From the NCBI GenBank assembly GCA_949592205.1, contig CATIUR010000011.1:1-64000 (forward strand): a stretch of DNA of 64,000 bases, read 5' to 3'. Source of the stretch: Helichrysum umbraculigerum (lineage: Eukaryota; Streptophyta; Magnoliopsida; Asterales; Asteraceae). Positions 1 to 13,700 of this stretch are shown piece by piece. Every line of letters starts with the position of its first letter. Position 1 is the first letter of the stretch. A model generated the notes under the pieces. It was not told where the DNA came from and searched no databases. It worked only from the letters and a program-made list of their open reading frames with translations. A program made the position numbers and the translations under genes.

Positions 1-251
1 TAATCAAAACTACTTTACTACTTATTCAATTCGAACTCATACACACAACTACAACAAATAATTTCACGCAAACACTTACTCTTATCTCTATCAATCCATC
101 TCTGCACTTATATATCAATTACATCATAGAATCAATTTTACTGTTAAACATAATCATAATCATAGCAATTCAATAATCATAAATGGTTTAAGTTTAAGCA
201 ATCCTATCATGGATCACCTAACTCACTTAAACCATTGCTCTGATACCAACT
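1..251 (-). mobile_element. Element D: start of internal region with primer-binding site
   Basis: Read on the minus strand, positions 250-237 spell GTTGGTATCAGAGC, the usual plant LTR-retrotransposon primer-binding site complementary to the 3' end of initiator methionine tRNA. It lies one base from the end of the LTR at 252-3001. The internal region therefore runs leftwards out of the window, and only its untranslated leader is visible. No coding sequence is seen in these bases. Confidence 0.85.
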
Positions 252-407
252 TGAAACGCCCCAAAAACAGAACCATTTTTTTTTTTTTACCTAACACTGA
301 AAACACACTCTATTAGGTCCCACATCTAAAATATGACATTATAGACTCGTTATATCGTTCTCTTAATCAAATAATGACTCAAATAACAAAAATGTGAATT
401 TACAAGA

Positions 408-575
408 GATTCCCCAGGAATGACTCCCATTCCTCAGGAATCAGACATGCTGTTAACACTTGGATTCGGATTCCCCAGGAATGACTCTCATTCCCCAGGA
501 ATCAGGGCTGCTGTTAGAACTTAAGTTCAGATTCCTCAGGAATGACTCCGATTCCCCAGGAATCAGGGCTGCACA
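408..575. repeat. 61-bp tandem repeat inside the D LTR
   Basis: Three units start at 408, 469 and 530. Each contains two near-inverted copies of ATTCCCCAGGAAT separated by gactc-type spacers, so every unit can form short hairpins. The third unit is cut off after about 45 bases. Confidence 0.85.
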
Positions 576-1654
576 CAAACTAATACCAAAATACAAATTT
601 CCGACGCGCATAACTTTTTACTCGTAAACACTTAGACCCTGAAAATTTGCAGGCACCTCCATAATGCCAAAATGAAACTTTCTATTTTTGTACTTTTTCA
701 AAATTCACGTTTTACGAGAAAACGGACATATAACCACTTTTCGACCATTTTAACCACTTTTGACTACAACTCAAATCACAAACCACACACAATTAAACTC
801 TACTCTTTTGCACACTTATTTAACTCCTCAAAACAAACTTGAAGCAAATAAAAACCAACCCATGACACCACCACACATTAAATTCACCACATGACCACTT
901 TCAACCCATTTTGACACCTTAATGACCCATTTCATAATTCAACCATTTTTCAACCAATTCAACACTCAAACCACATTTGTTTGACCAATTCAAGGCTATT
1001 GACAATGTGTCAACTTCACATTTGACCAACCAATCACATTCGACACTAAATCACTTTTCACCACTTTAACCCAAACCAAACCAATCATATGACTTCATAC
1101 ACTTGACAACCACATACACTAGACACCATAACTCTGTTTGACTTTCAAAGTCAACTACTATACATTGACCAACATATTTAATTCGAAAACTCATTGTTTG
1201 GGCGATTTACACAATTGAGCATCAAAACAACAATTCAAAAGAAAGAAGCATATTCTAACCATAAGCATGCTCCATATCCATGTCACTAGCTTCCCATAAC
1301 CCTTCTATCCACATGTCTCTATCAAAACATCAACCAACAACATAAACACTGTAACGGGAAAGCACAACTGCTTAGTGAGTACACAGGCAATTAAACAAGC
1401 AATTTCCACATAAACACAAAATCATTAATCTCTGAACACACTGAACACTAATCACTGAGCACCATACCACATCGATATGCATGCTAACACTATTTCACTG
1501 AGTACCATACCACAACGGTATGCATACTAACACTGTTTCACTACATAAGCATATTCCACAAAATCCACAAACTACATAATCACCCAACAATCGATTCACA
1601 TAACATTATAACTACACTATCTTCACTAATTAATCCACATATGTAAACACATTT

Positions 1655-2098
1655 TCTTCCACCCAATTGTGTAGCCTCTTGCTCGGAAGCAATCCGGATC
1701 CAACACAATCGAATCATACACTATCAATTCAAAATAACATCATAACTACATAATCTCAATTATTTAATCCACATATATCAACACATAATCTTTCACCCGA
1801 TTGTGTAGCCTCTTACCCAACAGTAATCTGGATCCAACACAATCGAATCATACACTATTCTCCACCAATTCTTTCTTTTACCTTCAAGCTAGTGACATAC
1901 TCATTACTCGCTAATGAGATAATCACTACTGACTTTTCCAAATAACATGTATTCACATAACAATTAAGCATAACAAGTAATTTAACACAATTAACTATTA
2001 TAAGCAATAAACATAAATAAACAAACTTAACAATTAACTTTCCTTGATTGTGCAAACCTTTAGCCCGCAAGCTATACGGTACTACACAACCAAATCAC
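1655..2098. repeat. 134-bp direct repeat inside the D LTR
   Basis: The block starting cacccaattgtgtagcctct at 1660 recurs at 1794 as cacccgattgtgtagcctct, followed in both by a gatccaacacaatcgaatca stretch. A more divergent third copy is visible around 2046-2098. Confidence 0.7.
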
Positions 2099-3001
2099 CT
2101 GTTTAACCCCCCATATCACTCACCATACTCTTTAAATGATTTCACCATCTTGATCAACATAAGCTTCCATGTCTCTAATCACCTACATAATCATACATAT
2201 CATCATAACAGCACTTAGACACTAACAATCATAACTTTTCTACTAATTTCATGTTCTATTATCATAATCATACTCTATAAATATCACTAGTTTCATAATT
2301 AAACTTATTTCATAATTTCATAATAATCTAACATAAACACTAGAATTCTCATAAACACTAGATAATAATTTCATTACTTTCTATCATGTTATATCATCAC
2401 TAACAATCATAAAAACACTAACAAACACTAATTAAACTAATTTCATATCATAAATCACTAGTTTTATAAAACTCCACCAAAACCCCACTTTGATCATAAG
2501 CTACATACCTCAAATTAATCACTTACATGGTGATACATGGTTTATAATCATAATCAAAACACTAAACAACACTAATTCAATCAAACTTAAACCCTAATTT
2601 CGTAGTTAAATTCACCAATTTCACAAAACCCCTAAAAACCCATTTTCTAGGTTAGAACATAGAACAAAATCACTTACAGGATGTTAGAGATGATCAAGGA
2701 AGGATTAATTCGAATGATTAGAGCTTGAATCATAGTTTTGAAACTGATTTTAGGCTTGTGAAATGTTTCCTGCGATTTCTCTTCACTTCACATATTCTCT
2801 GGAATGTTTTTTGACTAAATAAGGGATAAACATAACACTATACGTATTTATCTATCTATTTTAATACCTTTTTAAACTTTACAGTCTGGAACTGGTAAAA
2901 TCGTTTACGTTTTTCACTATATCTCGTTATCTACATAATACTATTTCATAATAAAAATATATCCGCGTACGATTTTAAAACCTGAAACTTGGGGTGTTAC
3001 A

Positions 3002-3586
3002 GATCAATCCATTAACATAATACTATCAATTATTTTGTCTCACTAATAAAGACACTCTTAGGTTCTAACATCAATCCAGTTGAACCTTAATCAACTCTTT
3101 TCTGCTTACTTAATTATATTTCTGCATTTTTAATTCAATCAGAAATACCCACCACAATGAGTATCCCATTCAATACCTCTATCCTCATGTCAACCTATAG
3201 CAATCATTAGTTGACTCTAAACTGGGAATCATATCAGTCTGACTCAAGTAACTTCACAACAACGCTTACTCAACATAACAGAGTAAACAATTCAAGTTAA
3301 TTTAAATTAACACAGGCTTATCGAAGATTACCTGACAAATCTTAAGCCAGCAATGTTGAGGAAACATGAAACATACCAATCAGATACTCATGTTCCTCCG
3401 TCTCTGCAATTAAATAACAACTTCACAACTTGTTAAGGGTTAGTACATATTCAACTAATCAATTTTCACACATCAACTAATCAACTAAACCCACACCCAC
3501 TGGAATGTTTGACTTAACTCAATCAAGTTTAGGATTGAACAATCTATTATGTTCAATTCACCCAAACTATTGCTCTGATACCAACT
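3002..3586 (-). mobile_element. Element E: leader fragment with primer-binding site
   Basis: On the minus strand a primer-binding site (GTTGGTATCAGAGC, 3585-3572) follows the LTR at 3587-4859. About 570 bases of untranslated leader remain before the sequence is broken at 3001 by the LTR end of element D. No coding sequence is visible. Confidence 0.7.
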
Positions 3587-4859
3587 TATAACACCCCTCG
3601 TTTCTTATATAAACAATAATATAATAATTGCGACTCGGAAGCGGAGATTTAAAACATACTATCAATGTACTCAAAATGTCACTAAACTTTTTCAAACTTA
3701 TTTCATGACATTTCAACAAACTCGGTGTTATATAATTCAAAACATCTCTTTAGTTATCAAAATAACATCAGAGTAAAAGCCTGTCAAACATTCCATCCAG
3801 TCCAACAACCTCCTGCCCAATATGTCCTATCTATTTTAACCTGCAGGAAGAACTGTGGTGGGGTTAGCATAAAGCTAAGTGAATGAAACTATAAGCAACA
3901 GTCCAACCTAGCATAACAATCTGTTTACATCAAATAACAATAAACAGAAAATCAATCAATCACTCAACATCCAATCAATGTCATACACGCAACATCATGA
4001 GGATCGGTGGTCCCTGAGACACCCTAATACCGGTTTGGTACTCAAGGAACTCTTATCAATCATCTGTATTGGCCCATACAGAACTACCGATAACTTGTTG
4101 TCAATCACACACGACCTAGATCTCTAAACCAACATTTCAAGTTTCTGAGATCTCCTGTCGTCTACAACAACAACAAGTCCAACCATCAAATCAAGTTGAC
4201 CTCAAAATCTTACATACTAGCACAATCAGCCAAGTAAGCAACTAATTAAACTATCATGGCAAGATATCTCTACAGATGTATCATATCAAAGTAATACTAT
4301 AAATTACTTGTTGTAAATCAAATCATTACAACTAAATCACACTGAGGTTACAGATCCACTCACCGACTACCTCAGGCGCAAGCTCAGAAGTCTAATATTA
4401 CTGAGCCTTCTCCACATCAATTGAAGAACACAGCGATGATAATCTGAGGGTATTGAAGCTTAACAAGAATCACCGCTTCCTGATTTGATTTCTAGTTTGA
4501 TTTGGAAGTTTTCAGAGCATTTCTGTGAGTTTTAGAAGTTTATATGAAACTTTCCAAATAAGGAAAGTAAATATATATAAGTCGGCTCAATAACCGACTT
4601 CCACATACGGGTATAATTTAATACCCCATCTTTATCTATTGCCTGGAACCCGAAAACCATTTGCGAGTCCAAACATTTTATTGTACCGTCAACTACATTA
4701 ATTTACAACAATTAATAATTCACTTATCACATTGAAATATTCAAATCCTATTCCAATTATTTCAACCATTTCAAACAATATTATTTCCAAACACATTTAA
4801 ATACTAATTTAAATCAAGAAATAATATAAAACAACTAGGTCCATTTCGAGGATGTTACA
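3587..4859 (-). mobile_element. Element E: 5' LTR (about 1.27 kb)
   Basis: It starts TATAACACCCC and ends GAGGATGTTACA, and lies directly beside a methionine-tRNA primer-binding site on the minus strand. The expected terminal TG reads TA, most simply a G-to-A change, which suggests an old copy. A 10-base palindromic pair (aagtcggctc...aaccgactt) lies near 4582-4602. The target duplication cannot be checked because the partner LTR is outside the window. Confidence 0.7.
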
Positions 4860-6639
4860 TCTACAACCCATCAATCTATGAAATTATTGACCAGTTATAA
4901 TCTATAAATGATGTGAAATTAACTTCGTTAATTACTACTAGTTAATTTGTTTTATCTTTTATCTTTTTATATTCTTCTCTGAAAGTGCCACTTGACTAAC
5001 AAGAAACCAATAAAATTCCCAATTCATAAAATCAAACAGAGAACAAACCCACTTTTATAGAAACAAATACACAAACAATTTATTCAAATAACATCACCAA
5101 AATATCAGATCCTCAAAACAAATGATCGATATACTCCCACTTTCTTTTGGTTCCTCTCTCTCTCTCTAAATTTCTCTCTCTCACTCACACACATATAACC
5201 TATACATATAATAGAAACAAATCGATAGATAAAAGCACAAAAGTCCATGGAGTTAACAATGGTAACGCATCATCAGTTGTGATAAAGAGAGCATATATAC
5301 AAGGGAAATGGACATCCGAAGAAACCCCAAAACTATTTAATTTTATGTTTGCAATCGTAATCGATGGTTTCCTTTTGCTTTCACACTCAAAATTAAAAAT
5401 GAGAAAAGGATTTAAAAATCAGTCCTTAGTAAGAGGAATTATAAACCATCTGGCTCGATCTCTAAAAATTAGACACGGGAATGTAAAGTTGTATTATATT
5501 AAAGAGATGAGGGCAAATTGGGGAAAAAGAAGGCTGGATGTGGAGCACACCACTTTTGTGAATGACCGAAAAAGCTCTTGGCTCAGTTATGCAAAATGAA
5601 TAAGTCCCAAGTAAACGATCATTTTGGTTGATCGAATAAGTCCTGTGGACAATTAAGCTCATTAAGGCAAAAGTAAACAAGCCCTACTCATCAATTAAAT
5701 GTGCTTGTAGTCTTGTACAACTACCACTTTTGTTAGTACAACTTCCAGCCATCTCTCTGTTATCTACCAATGAAGTTTCCGATCATCTCTACCAATGCAA
5801 TTTCCGGCCAACTCTTTTAATAACTGCAAAAAGATTTTAGAAACCCCAAATTAAAAACTGATAAAAGTATCAAAACCTTGAATTTCGAACCTAAAATAAA
5901 ACGTCAAATTTAAACCAAATCAAAACCCCAGATTGTGAAAACCAAATTTACACTGTAAATTCAGAAATCCAAATCAAAACCCAAATAGATTTCCAACCCA
6001 ATTAAAAGAAAAAAGGAGCAGACATGTAGAAAGGGAAATACAGATTAGGGGTTGCCGGAATACAAATCATATTGGGGGTTGTCGGAATACGAAGCAGACG
6101 GGAGTTGCCGGAATAGGTTGGCAAGTTTGTTTTCCGGCGAGCAGTATTGTATCAAACAACCATTATTAAAAGGTGAGCCGTCACTGGCCATAACCAAACC
6201 GCCGCCACCATTTTCTGGAAAACGGTAAAGTATACGTACCACAGCGAAGTCTCCACAACGTAGATCACAGATTCGGTCATATTTCCGTTGGTTTCTCATT
6301 CGTTTAGTTACAATATCGACGGAATTAGACATGCACTAATTAATTTTGATTTTGTGATTGTGTTTGGGTATTGTACATATCTAATGTTGTCTTGGGGTAA
6401 TGTCTTTCGATTTTGGATCTATATTTCGTGTTGTATCTTGTTGATGAATCATGTTAGGGTTTATGGAGATGAGATAGAAATTGTATGGATAATCAATGGG
6501 GTTTGGGGTTCATGCTGGTTATGTTGCTGAAGGGGATAAGAAAATTAATCAACATATTATTTATTTAAAATAATATTTATTTGTATTATCTTTTTTCAAA
6601 AAATGATTAAAAATAAAGATATATAAATAAAGTATTAAA
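4860..6639. other. Gene-poor stretch, no supported gene
   Basis: It holds a CT-rich microsatellite (about 5153-5190) and a few ORFs of at most 150 codons with low-complexity or unrecognisable products. The 95-codon minus-strand ORF at 6045-6332 contains a Gly-Gly-Gly-Gly run and has more normal composition than its surroundings, but I do not recognise it. It could be a gene fragment carried by a transposon whose right end lies at 6793. Confidence 0.5.
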
Positions 6640-6793
6640 ATAAGGGTATGTTAGTCATTACAGTGGAAGAGGGACCGATCATACAACAAACTTTATGTTT
6701 TTGGACTCCAGAAGCAAAAAATGAAATACATGGACAAATGGATTAGATGTGTTATTGTGCGTAAACCACATGGATCATCTATGCAATTAACTC
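6640..6793. mobile_element. Right end of a MITE or Mutator-like element
   Basis: The stretch from ttagtcatt to tatgcaattaactc matches the right half of the complete MITE at 50300-50618 in order: a gagggacc block, an aactttatgtttttgga block, an aaaaatgaaata block and the terminal gcaattaactc. The matching left end was not found, so this is either truncated or the end of a longer element. Confidence 0.5.
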
Positions 6794-7053
6794 ATTTTAG
6801 TGCATTAAATTGCACTATTTTAGTACAAAAAGAGAATTTAAGAGAATATGCTTGTACTAAAAAAAGTTGCTCCAATGTGTTACACTAAATCATTCTTTAT
6901 TGATTTAAAATACACAATTCAATAATATACTATTTAAACTTTTTATAACTATTAAAATATAATAAGAGATGTAATAACGATCATTATATTTAAAATTTTT
7001 AAAAATATAAATGGATTTTTCTAAAAATTAAGATGTTTCTTTGATAAATATAA

Positions 7054-8306
7054 GGGTAAACTGCAATTTTTGTCCTTGTGGTCTTGTCGTTTTGCCAATT
7101 TTGTCCTTCTACTATTTTTCTCGCAGTTTTTGTCCCTGTGGTTTTGATTTTCGCCACATTCATCCATTTTCCGTTAAAGTTAACAAGTACACCGTTAAAT
7201 CATACCAAATGACCAAAATACCCTTTGTTTTCTCCTTGTACACTTGCGACTCACCACCTGCAACTTCCCAAACATAAACTTCGCCAAAAATAAATTCTTT
7301 ACCCATCACCATCAAATTTTAAATTCTAATTTCATCACCAATAATTTTTCTACTTCAAAACAAATTCATTCTAAACCAAACAAGTTTATTCAACTCGAAA
7401 CTCAGATTCACAGGAAACATATAACCAAAAGAATTGTTTGCGAAAACGATAGTAGCAGATTCCGGCGACGCGCGTAGAATTCCGGCGATGCAATGAAACC
7501 CCAGATCGGAGATGGGTATTTAATTCTTCGTCGTTTGCCCTCGCAAGATCTCGACCTATGGTTTCGAACGACGGCGGTTCAGTAGGACAGTGGTGAAGGC
7601 GGCTCAAACAGATCTAGGATTTCGTTTGCGTCGTTTTCCGACCACTCAAACAGATCTGAACCGGCAAAATTCCCTTGATGAACCGCTGCCCCGTCTTCAC
7701 CTCCACCTTCGATTTATACTCGTCGTTTTCTCGCTGACCACTGTCGTCGTTTATATCGATCTAGTTGTCGGGTTGTTACTTTACACTTAAAGATCGATCC
7801 GTTTCTACCCAAGCTCCGATTGTCATTGTCACTAAATTCACTACCACCGCCGTTGCTGGTTGATGCAAGTATCCGCCGTCAGCGAAGGTGGCCGGAAGTA
7901 GTGACATGTTTGAGGGTTTTCTGTAATTTATATTAGAGGTAGATAATGTTTTGATGAATTTGATGTTTGTAGAAGTTAGGGTTTGATTTTGTCGAATTAG
8001 GATTTGTTTTTGTTTGATATATTTGTTTGGGTTTGTGATTCTGCAAAACGAGAGGAAAAGCAATGGTTTTTAAGCTTTGGAGTTTTAGAAGAAGAATGGT
8101 AGGCAAGGAGCCAAGTAGTCTTCAAAGAGAAAGTTAAGGATATTTTTGTCATTTTACAAATTTAATGATGCATTTGTTAATTTTAACGGAAAAGGGACAA
8201 ATTAAGCGAAATTGAAAACCACAAGGACAAAAAATACGAGGAAAAAAGTAAAAGGATAAAATCAGCAAAATGACAAGACTACAGGGACAAAAAATGCAGT
8301 TTAACC
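7054..8306. mobile_element. Mutator-like element 1, non-autonomous
   Basis: A 1253-bp element with imperfect terminal inverted repeats of about 150 bp: left from gggtaaactgcaatttttgt, right ending gcagtttaacc. It is flanked by a perfect 9-bp target duplication, taaatataa, at 7045-7053 and 8307-8315. Long terminal repeats with a 9-bp duplication are the hallmark of the Mutator superfamily. No transposase frame is present. The interior is richer in C and G (CCGGCGACG, CGTCGTTTTCC) than its surroundings, as seen in Pack-MULEs carrying host gene pieces, but no source gene is recognised. Confidence 0.85.
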
Positions 8307-8315
8307 TAAATATAA

Positions 8316-9654
8316 TAGCAAAGATTATATTTAGTAACGTTAAAAATATTAATAACAAATTTATACTCAAGACATCATATAAATATATTTTAATTATTAT
8401 AAATATTATTATTTAATGTGAATAGTGTTTAGTGCAAAGTTTAGTGCAACACTATATTTGGTGCAACACTAAACACTATTTGCCACTGTACTATAATAGT
8501 GGAGTGTTTAATGCATACACTGGAGATAATTTTTTACACTTTTGCAATATTTTAGTACGAAAAGGTATGAATAACTTATACATTGAAGATGTTCTTAGTA
8601 CTACGTACTACCTAATACTTATCGATAAAATTTGAAATTTGAAATTTGAAAATCATTTTCCTCTACCTATCAACAAAAAGTTGGAATTGCGAAACCCGAT
8701 GGATCCTTACATTCAACCAAAAAAGAAACTTTAAAAAAACGAAAACTTTAAAAGAAAAGCAAATACAAAGAAGGAAGTCAAGGAACTTTAAAAAAAAGTA
8801 GTTGAAAAAGTAAAAACATAAAGAAGCAACTTTAAAAAAGTAGTTGAAACGTTAAAATACAGATAAAATTCTTTAACTGGGAAATATTCCGTATACAAAA
8901 GATACGTAGAAAATTTATTTATATACGGAATGAAAGTCATTTATTATCTTATCTTATACTCTCTTCGTTAGAAAATTATTTTCGCGAGATAAAAAAAAAA
9001 AACTGATTAAAAAAAGTGTATTTATTATAGTTGACTACGAATAAAATTTGATATTTACCAAGGATAATTATTTTAGGAGACATCAAAATGAAAAGATGGA
9101 CAAATAATTTGAGACGGATGGAATATATACTAACAAAATGAAAACTACGAGATACTTTAAAGGAAAAAAGTTTATTTTGTTTTGCATTTTTTCATATTGT
9201 ACTGAAGGTGTGACGTGGAGAAACAAAGTTTAGAGTGTTGAATTTGTTAAATTGTGATTTAGTAACTACATCTCATATATGAATTGGTGAAAAAATGAAT
9301 CTTTTTAGTAATATATCTGCATCAAATATGTGTCATTTTTAACATATGCACTAAATTTTTACACTAAAAGGATTTTCAGCATTTACATATTACCCATAAA
9401 CTATTATTTCATTATACTTTATTTTTAATATATTAATTTTATGATCAATTAATCTTTCAAATTATTAACTTAAATGTATATTTTATTTGTGTTACTTTTG
9501 TAAAGTTTCAGTTATTTACAAAATCAATGTTTTAATTATCATAATTTGTTAAAGAATTGTTTTTTATTGTTTTAATAATCATATTACGTAATCTAAAGTA
9601 TAACGTATTTAAGAAAATTATACAAATAAATATATTTTGTCAAAGGTTGTACTC
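8316..9654. other. AT-rich intergenic DNA, no gene seen
   Basis: Apart from a Stowaway-like MITE (8957-9125) and an imperfect palindrome of gtgcaacactaaacactatt type near 8420-8480, I see no gene, RNA or long repeat here. The sequence runs to the target site of element A. Confidence 0.5.
8957..9125. mobile_element. Stowaway-like MITE
   Basis: The ends tactctcttcg and cggatggaata are imperfect inverted repeats resembling the Stowaway consensus CTCCCTCCGTC, flanked by TA. Length 169 bp, AT-rich, with foldback capacity and no coding sequence. Confidence 0.55.
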
Positions 9655-10793
9655 AAATTTGAAACACCCCATATTATTTTAAAAAGATTTTGTTTTAATT
9701 AAAAATTTTCATTTATGACTCTAAAAATCGCGTCACAACACACCCTTAATCGCGTTGCGATTCTATATGAATCGCGTTGCAATCCCTGTCTAAACAGCCC
9801 TGCATAGACAGTTTATACCACCTGACCTGAACCTGTACAAACTTTAAAATTTCTGCAAACAGTTTAACCATAATCTGTGCAGAATTCTTTTTCGCAACAT
9901 TACCAAAACCAAATTTAACACTACAATCAATCCATCTTCTTTTATGTAACCATTTCAATACTTGCATAAAACTAACATAATCCAAGACATAATAACATTA
10001 CTTTCACTTGTACATTTCAAACCAAAAACTTTGACATGGTACTAAAACTATTACTACATTCATATCTTTGCGATATTTACATAATATAAAACCAACGACA
10101 ATCTTTAAGTACAAAACAACATATGTCATTATTTCACTAAAATATTTAGGAAAACGAGCTAATTACCAAAAGAGCAATATCCACCTCTAGCTCCCGACGG
10201 GCTTTTTACCCAAATCACCCCTTGGTCCACTTGATTCACCTAAAACATAAGAAATTTAAAACCATAAGCACAACGCTTAGTAAGTAACGGAAAACAATTA
10301 CATGTCATTATTTTATATTTTAGCTAAGGATCCTTAACCACCCATGCTAGTCGTATACTAGCAATCACACGGGCCTATGGCCTCAACTATTACCCTCACT
10401 AAACCACCAGCAAATGACCGCAATCATTCCGGCACCATGATCATGAAATCCGAAACTTACCTTGCGAGGGCACACACAAAACACTTGTACGTACTTCTTC
10501 CAACTTCTTTACTACCTAATCACATAAACACATAATCACAAATTAAACACCAAACAATTCACTACATTACACTTATCTTAATCTTATGAATACATATTTA
10601 TCCATACAAATCATTCATTTACAATTATGAATGCCCGTTTCATCCCTGTGTTTGTCCAAAAAATCATAATTCATCCCTTATTTGAAGAAATATCACCAGG
10701 CATCCCTGTATTTGCTACTTTCGCTCATCAATCGTCCCATCTAATAAATTTCGTTAGTTTTCCCCGTTAAATCATGCGAAATGACTAAAATAC

Positions 10794-13700
10794 TGTAACA
10801 CCCGGTCAAAAGGTCAACTTTCGAGCCAAAATTTAACTTCAAATAATTGTATTATATAATTGTGATTACATCAAAATATTCAAAAATGTAAGTCGTTTTA
10901 ATTTAAAACGCATTTTTATTATCCGAAATCGCGCGAAAACAAATTATTAAACCTTAAATCCCAAAATAATACTTTTATAAAATATCCCGGTACAAAAACG
11001 TTTCGAGAGAATATAAATAAATTTTTGAATTTAAAAAGTTATTTTAAATCACATCGGATAAATAAACACGGGTATTTTGTACTGCGGTTGGAGACCACAG
11101 TCCACGACTCGGGAGCTGGAAATGGATAAAACCATCCCCCACCTCCCCATTCCTTTCTCATTATCACCATCTCACTTCTCTCTCTATTCTCACTTCCTCT
11201 CTACTTTCTCTCTCTAAAAACCCTTCCACCAACCATCACCACCACCCACCGCCGCTGCCACCACCGCCGGCCACTACCGCCGCCGCCGTCATCAGCATCA
11301 ACAAGAACATCAACAAGCTTCCATCATCATCATCTTCCTCACCATCCTCTTCATCTCCATTTTTACCAAAAAGTAAGGATTTACTCACTCTCTCTCTAGA
11401 AATCGTTTCTCTTTCTATAAATTACTTAGATTACTTCAAAATACATGCTAGAAGCTTTCTATAACATCAAAACACCCAAAAATCGAGCCAAAACTCGATT
11501 TGGATCTTGAAATCGTCGAACAGACGACGACGTCGCATTTGGACCGAAAACAGTGATGCGACGTCGCAGCCAACGTCGCAGCTCAACGTCGCATGAAATT
11601 GCGAACGTCGCATATAGCGACGTCAACCCTTACGTCGCACTAAACACTGACGTTGCATATAGCGACGTAGCCCATAACGTCGCATTGACTTGCGAATGTC
11701 GCACATAGCGACGCAAGACCCTACGTCGCCTCTGACGTCGCAGCTGACGTCGCATCTGACGTCGCAGAACCTTAAAAACCTATGTTTTTCACTAAGTATT
11801 GACAACCAAATTTTACCACTCGATTTTACCCGAATTTGGATTTCGAATGCATTTTCTTTAAAGCAAAGTAGTAGAAATAAAATTTTTCCAAGCTGACCTG
11901 GCAGCTCGACCCCAGCCAGGGGCTCTGCCCCTTGGACCCCGCCAGGGGTTGCCACCCCTTGGACCCCGCTACCAGGGGCGCTGCCCCCGGACCCCCGTAC
12001 ACCATTCCCAGACTTCAACAACAAATGCATACATGAACAACTCGCTTAGACAAACTGATTTGTCTCATACTTATACAACCTCACGTGTTTAGGACACTAG
12101 AAGGTTACCATTCGGACGACGCGCGTATCATCGTATCGCTAACAACTCACAGGTGAGTTTCATAGCCCCACTCTTTCAACTGTTTTACTATTTTCGGGGT
12201 GAAACACATGCTCAATTGCTGTTTTCAAATCATATTAACAATCGTTTATAATTTACAACTATTTATATTACTGTAGGTAATACGAAATGTGTAATACTTA
12301 GGAATTACACCCGCAATATTGTTTTAGAACAATATCAATACTTAACCTAGATAGGTTACAATCGTACCCGGTTAGGTCGTTGGAAAACGATTACCAACAC
12401 ATAACTTGATTTAGTTATCACAATCTTTTGGCCATATTGTCACGGGACAATATCATTGAATACATTAGAACTAGTTAGTTCTACCTACACTGAATAACAT
12501 CTGTACTGTTACAAGTTTAGTTATTCTTTAAGAACTAAAACTGTCGACACACTCCATTATCATTAGAATGGGAACTGAACTTAAGTGAACATTTTCCCAA
12601 GACTCCGTTATATATACTTGCTAGGCTTTAGGCTAGGAGTATACAATATTATCACAAGTTAGTACAGACTTCTTATATCCATACGACTCAACTGGTGACG
12701 ACTCTGGCTCAGGATGTAATCCAACCAGGGATGGTCCCCCGGCCCAGGATGTAATCCAACCGTGGGGGTGTCACCTGATGAATATCTACATACTATTATA
12801 CGATCTACTTAGTCAGGCATGTCGAGTACTGCTGGCTCTCAAACAACTTAGTCGGGCATGTCGTTGTACTGCCGGCTCAATCACAAATTGCTGCGGGCAA
12901 TTCCAAAAACGATGCCGCGGTATTGCAGCGGGCACCAAACGATGCCACGGTAAAGTGGGCACAAAACGAAACCACGGTATTGCAGTGGACGAAACTTCAA
13001 TCGATGGATCAGCGAGTTATACTCGGGATTCACAATAAGTTAACGGATCGGTGATGCTGCCACGCGAGGCCGTTAGCTCAATTCATGTCCGGGTTAGCTT
13101 ATGCTAATCGGGTAAACGGACACGCTAAACGTTCAAACATAGATCTGCGGATCTACAATCACTGGTTGGTGGATGCAACACCTCATATATTAAATCAAAG
13201 TTCTGCGGGACTACAGTTACTTACTATCATATGACGTGGTCATACAGTTATTTGGTTACAACTTAGGCAGGTATTGCCTCCCGTTATACACTCACTCATA
13301 CCGGATAGGTATTCAGGCTCGGTATGCCTCAATTATTGTGTACTTAGGTACGGACTAAAATTGATTAGGTATTAGATACCTAAACTTTCGAATTACACAT
13401 TGGTAATTACATCTACAACTTGCTACAAATCAGAATCGTGGATTCTGAACTACTTCTCAAAACATACAAGATTTATACTTTATGTTTTCAACTAACAAAC
13501 CTATGAACTCACCAGCTTTATAGCTGACATGTTTTAGCATGTGTTCTCAGGTGCCCAGCAGGATTAGGATTACTACAAGATTATGCTAGCTCGAGTCGCA
13601 TGATTTCAAACATTTGGGACAACTCTGCATTTACTTTTGTATTTTCAAATTATGTATTTGGAATTTACTGTCAAACTCATAACGTTGTAAACATTCTATT

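Larger units (their letters stand above)
252..3001 (-). mobile_element. Element D: 5' LTR (about 2.75 kb)
   Basis: The segment begins TGAAACGCCCC and ends GGGGTGTTACA, giving TG...CA ends and the short inverted termini typical of large plant Ty3 LTRs. The primer-binding site sits at its left edge on the minus strand, so this is the 5' LTR of a minus-strand element. It holds a 61-bp tandem repeat (408-575) and a 134-bp repeat (from 1660). The right edge abuts sequence that belongs to the leader of element E, so D inserted into E. The second D LTR and the target duplication lie outside the window. Confidence 0.85.

Noticed and set aside
408..575. Regular direct repeats that might suggest a CRISPR array
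   Set aside because: The units are 61 bp with no unique spacers, lie inside an LTR, and the sequence is plant nuclear DNA.
5147..5599. 150-codon plus-strand ORF
   Set aside because: Low-complexity start from a CT and CA microsatellite, no recognisable domain, AT-rich codons as in the flanks.
11623..12030. 135-codon minus-strand ORF in the solo LTR
   Set aside because: Its length comes from the CpG-rich word array and a GC-rich block; it has Gly/Val/Cys repeats only and opposes the LTR's orientation.
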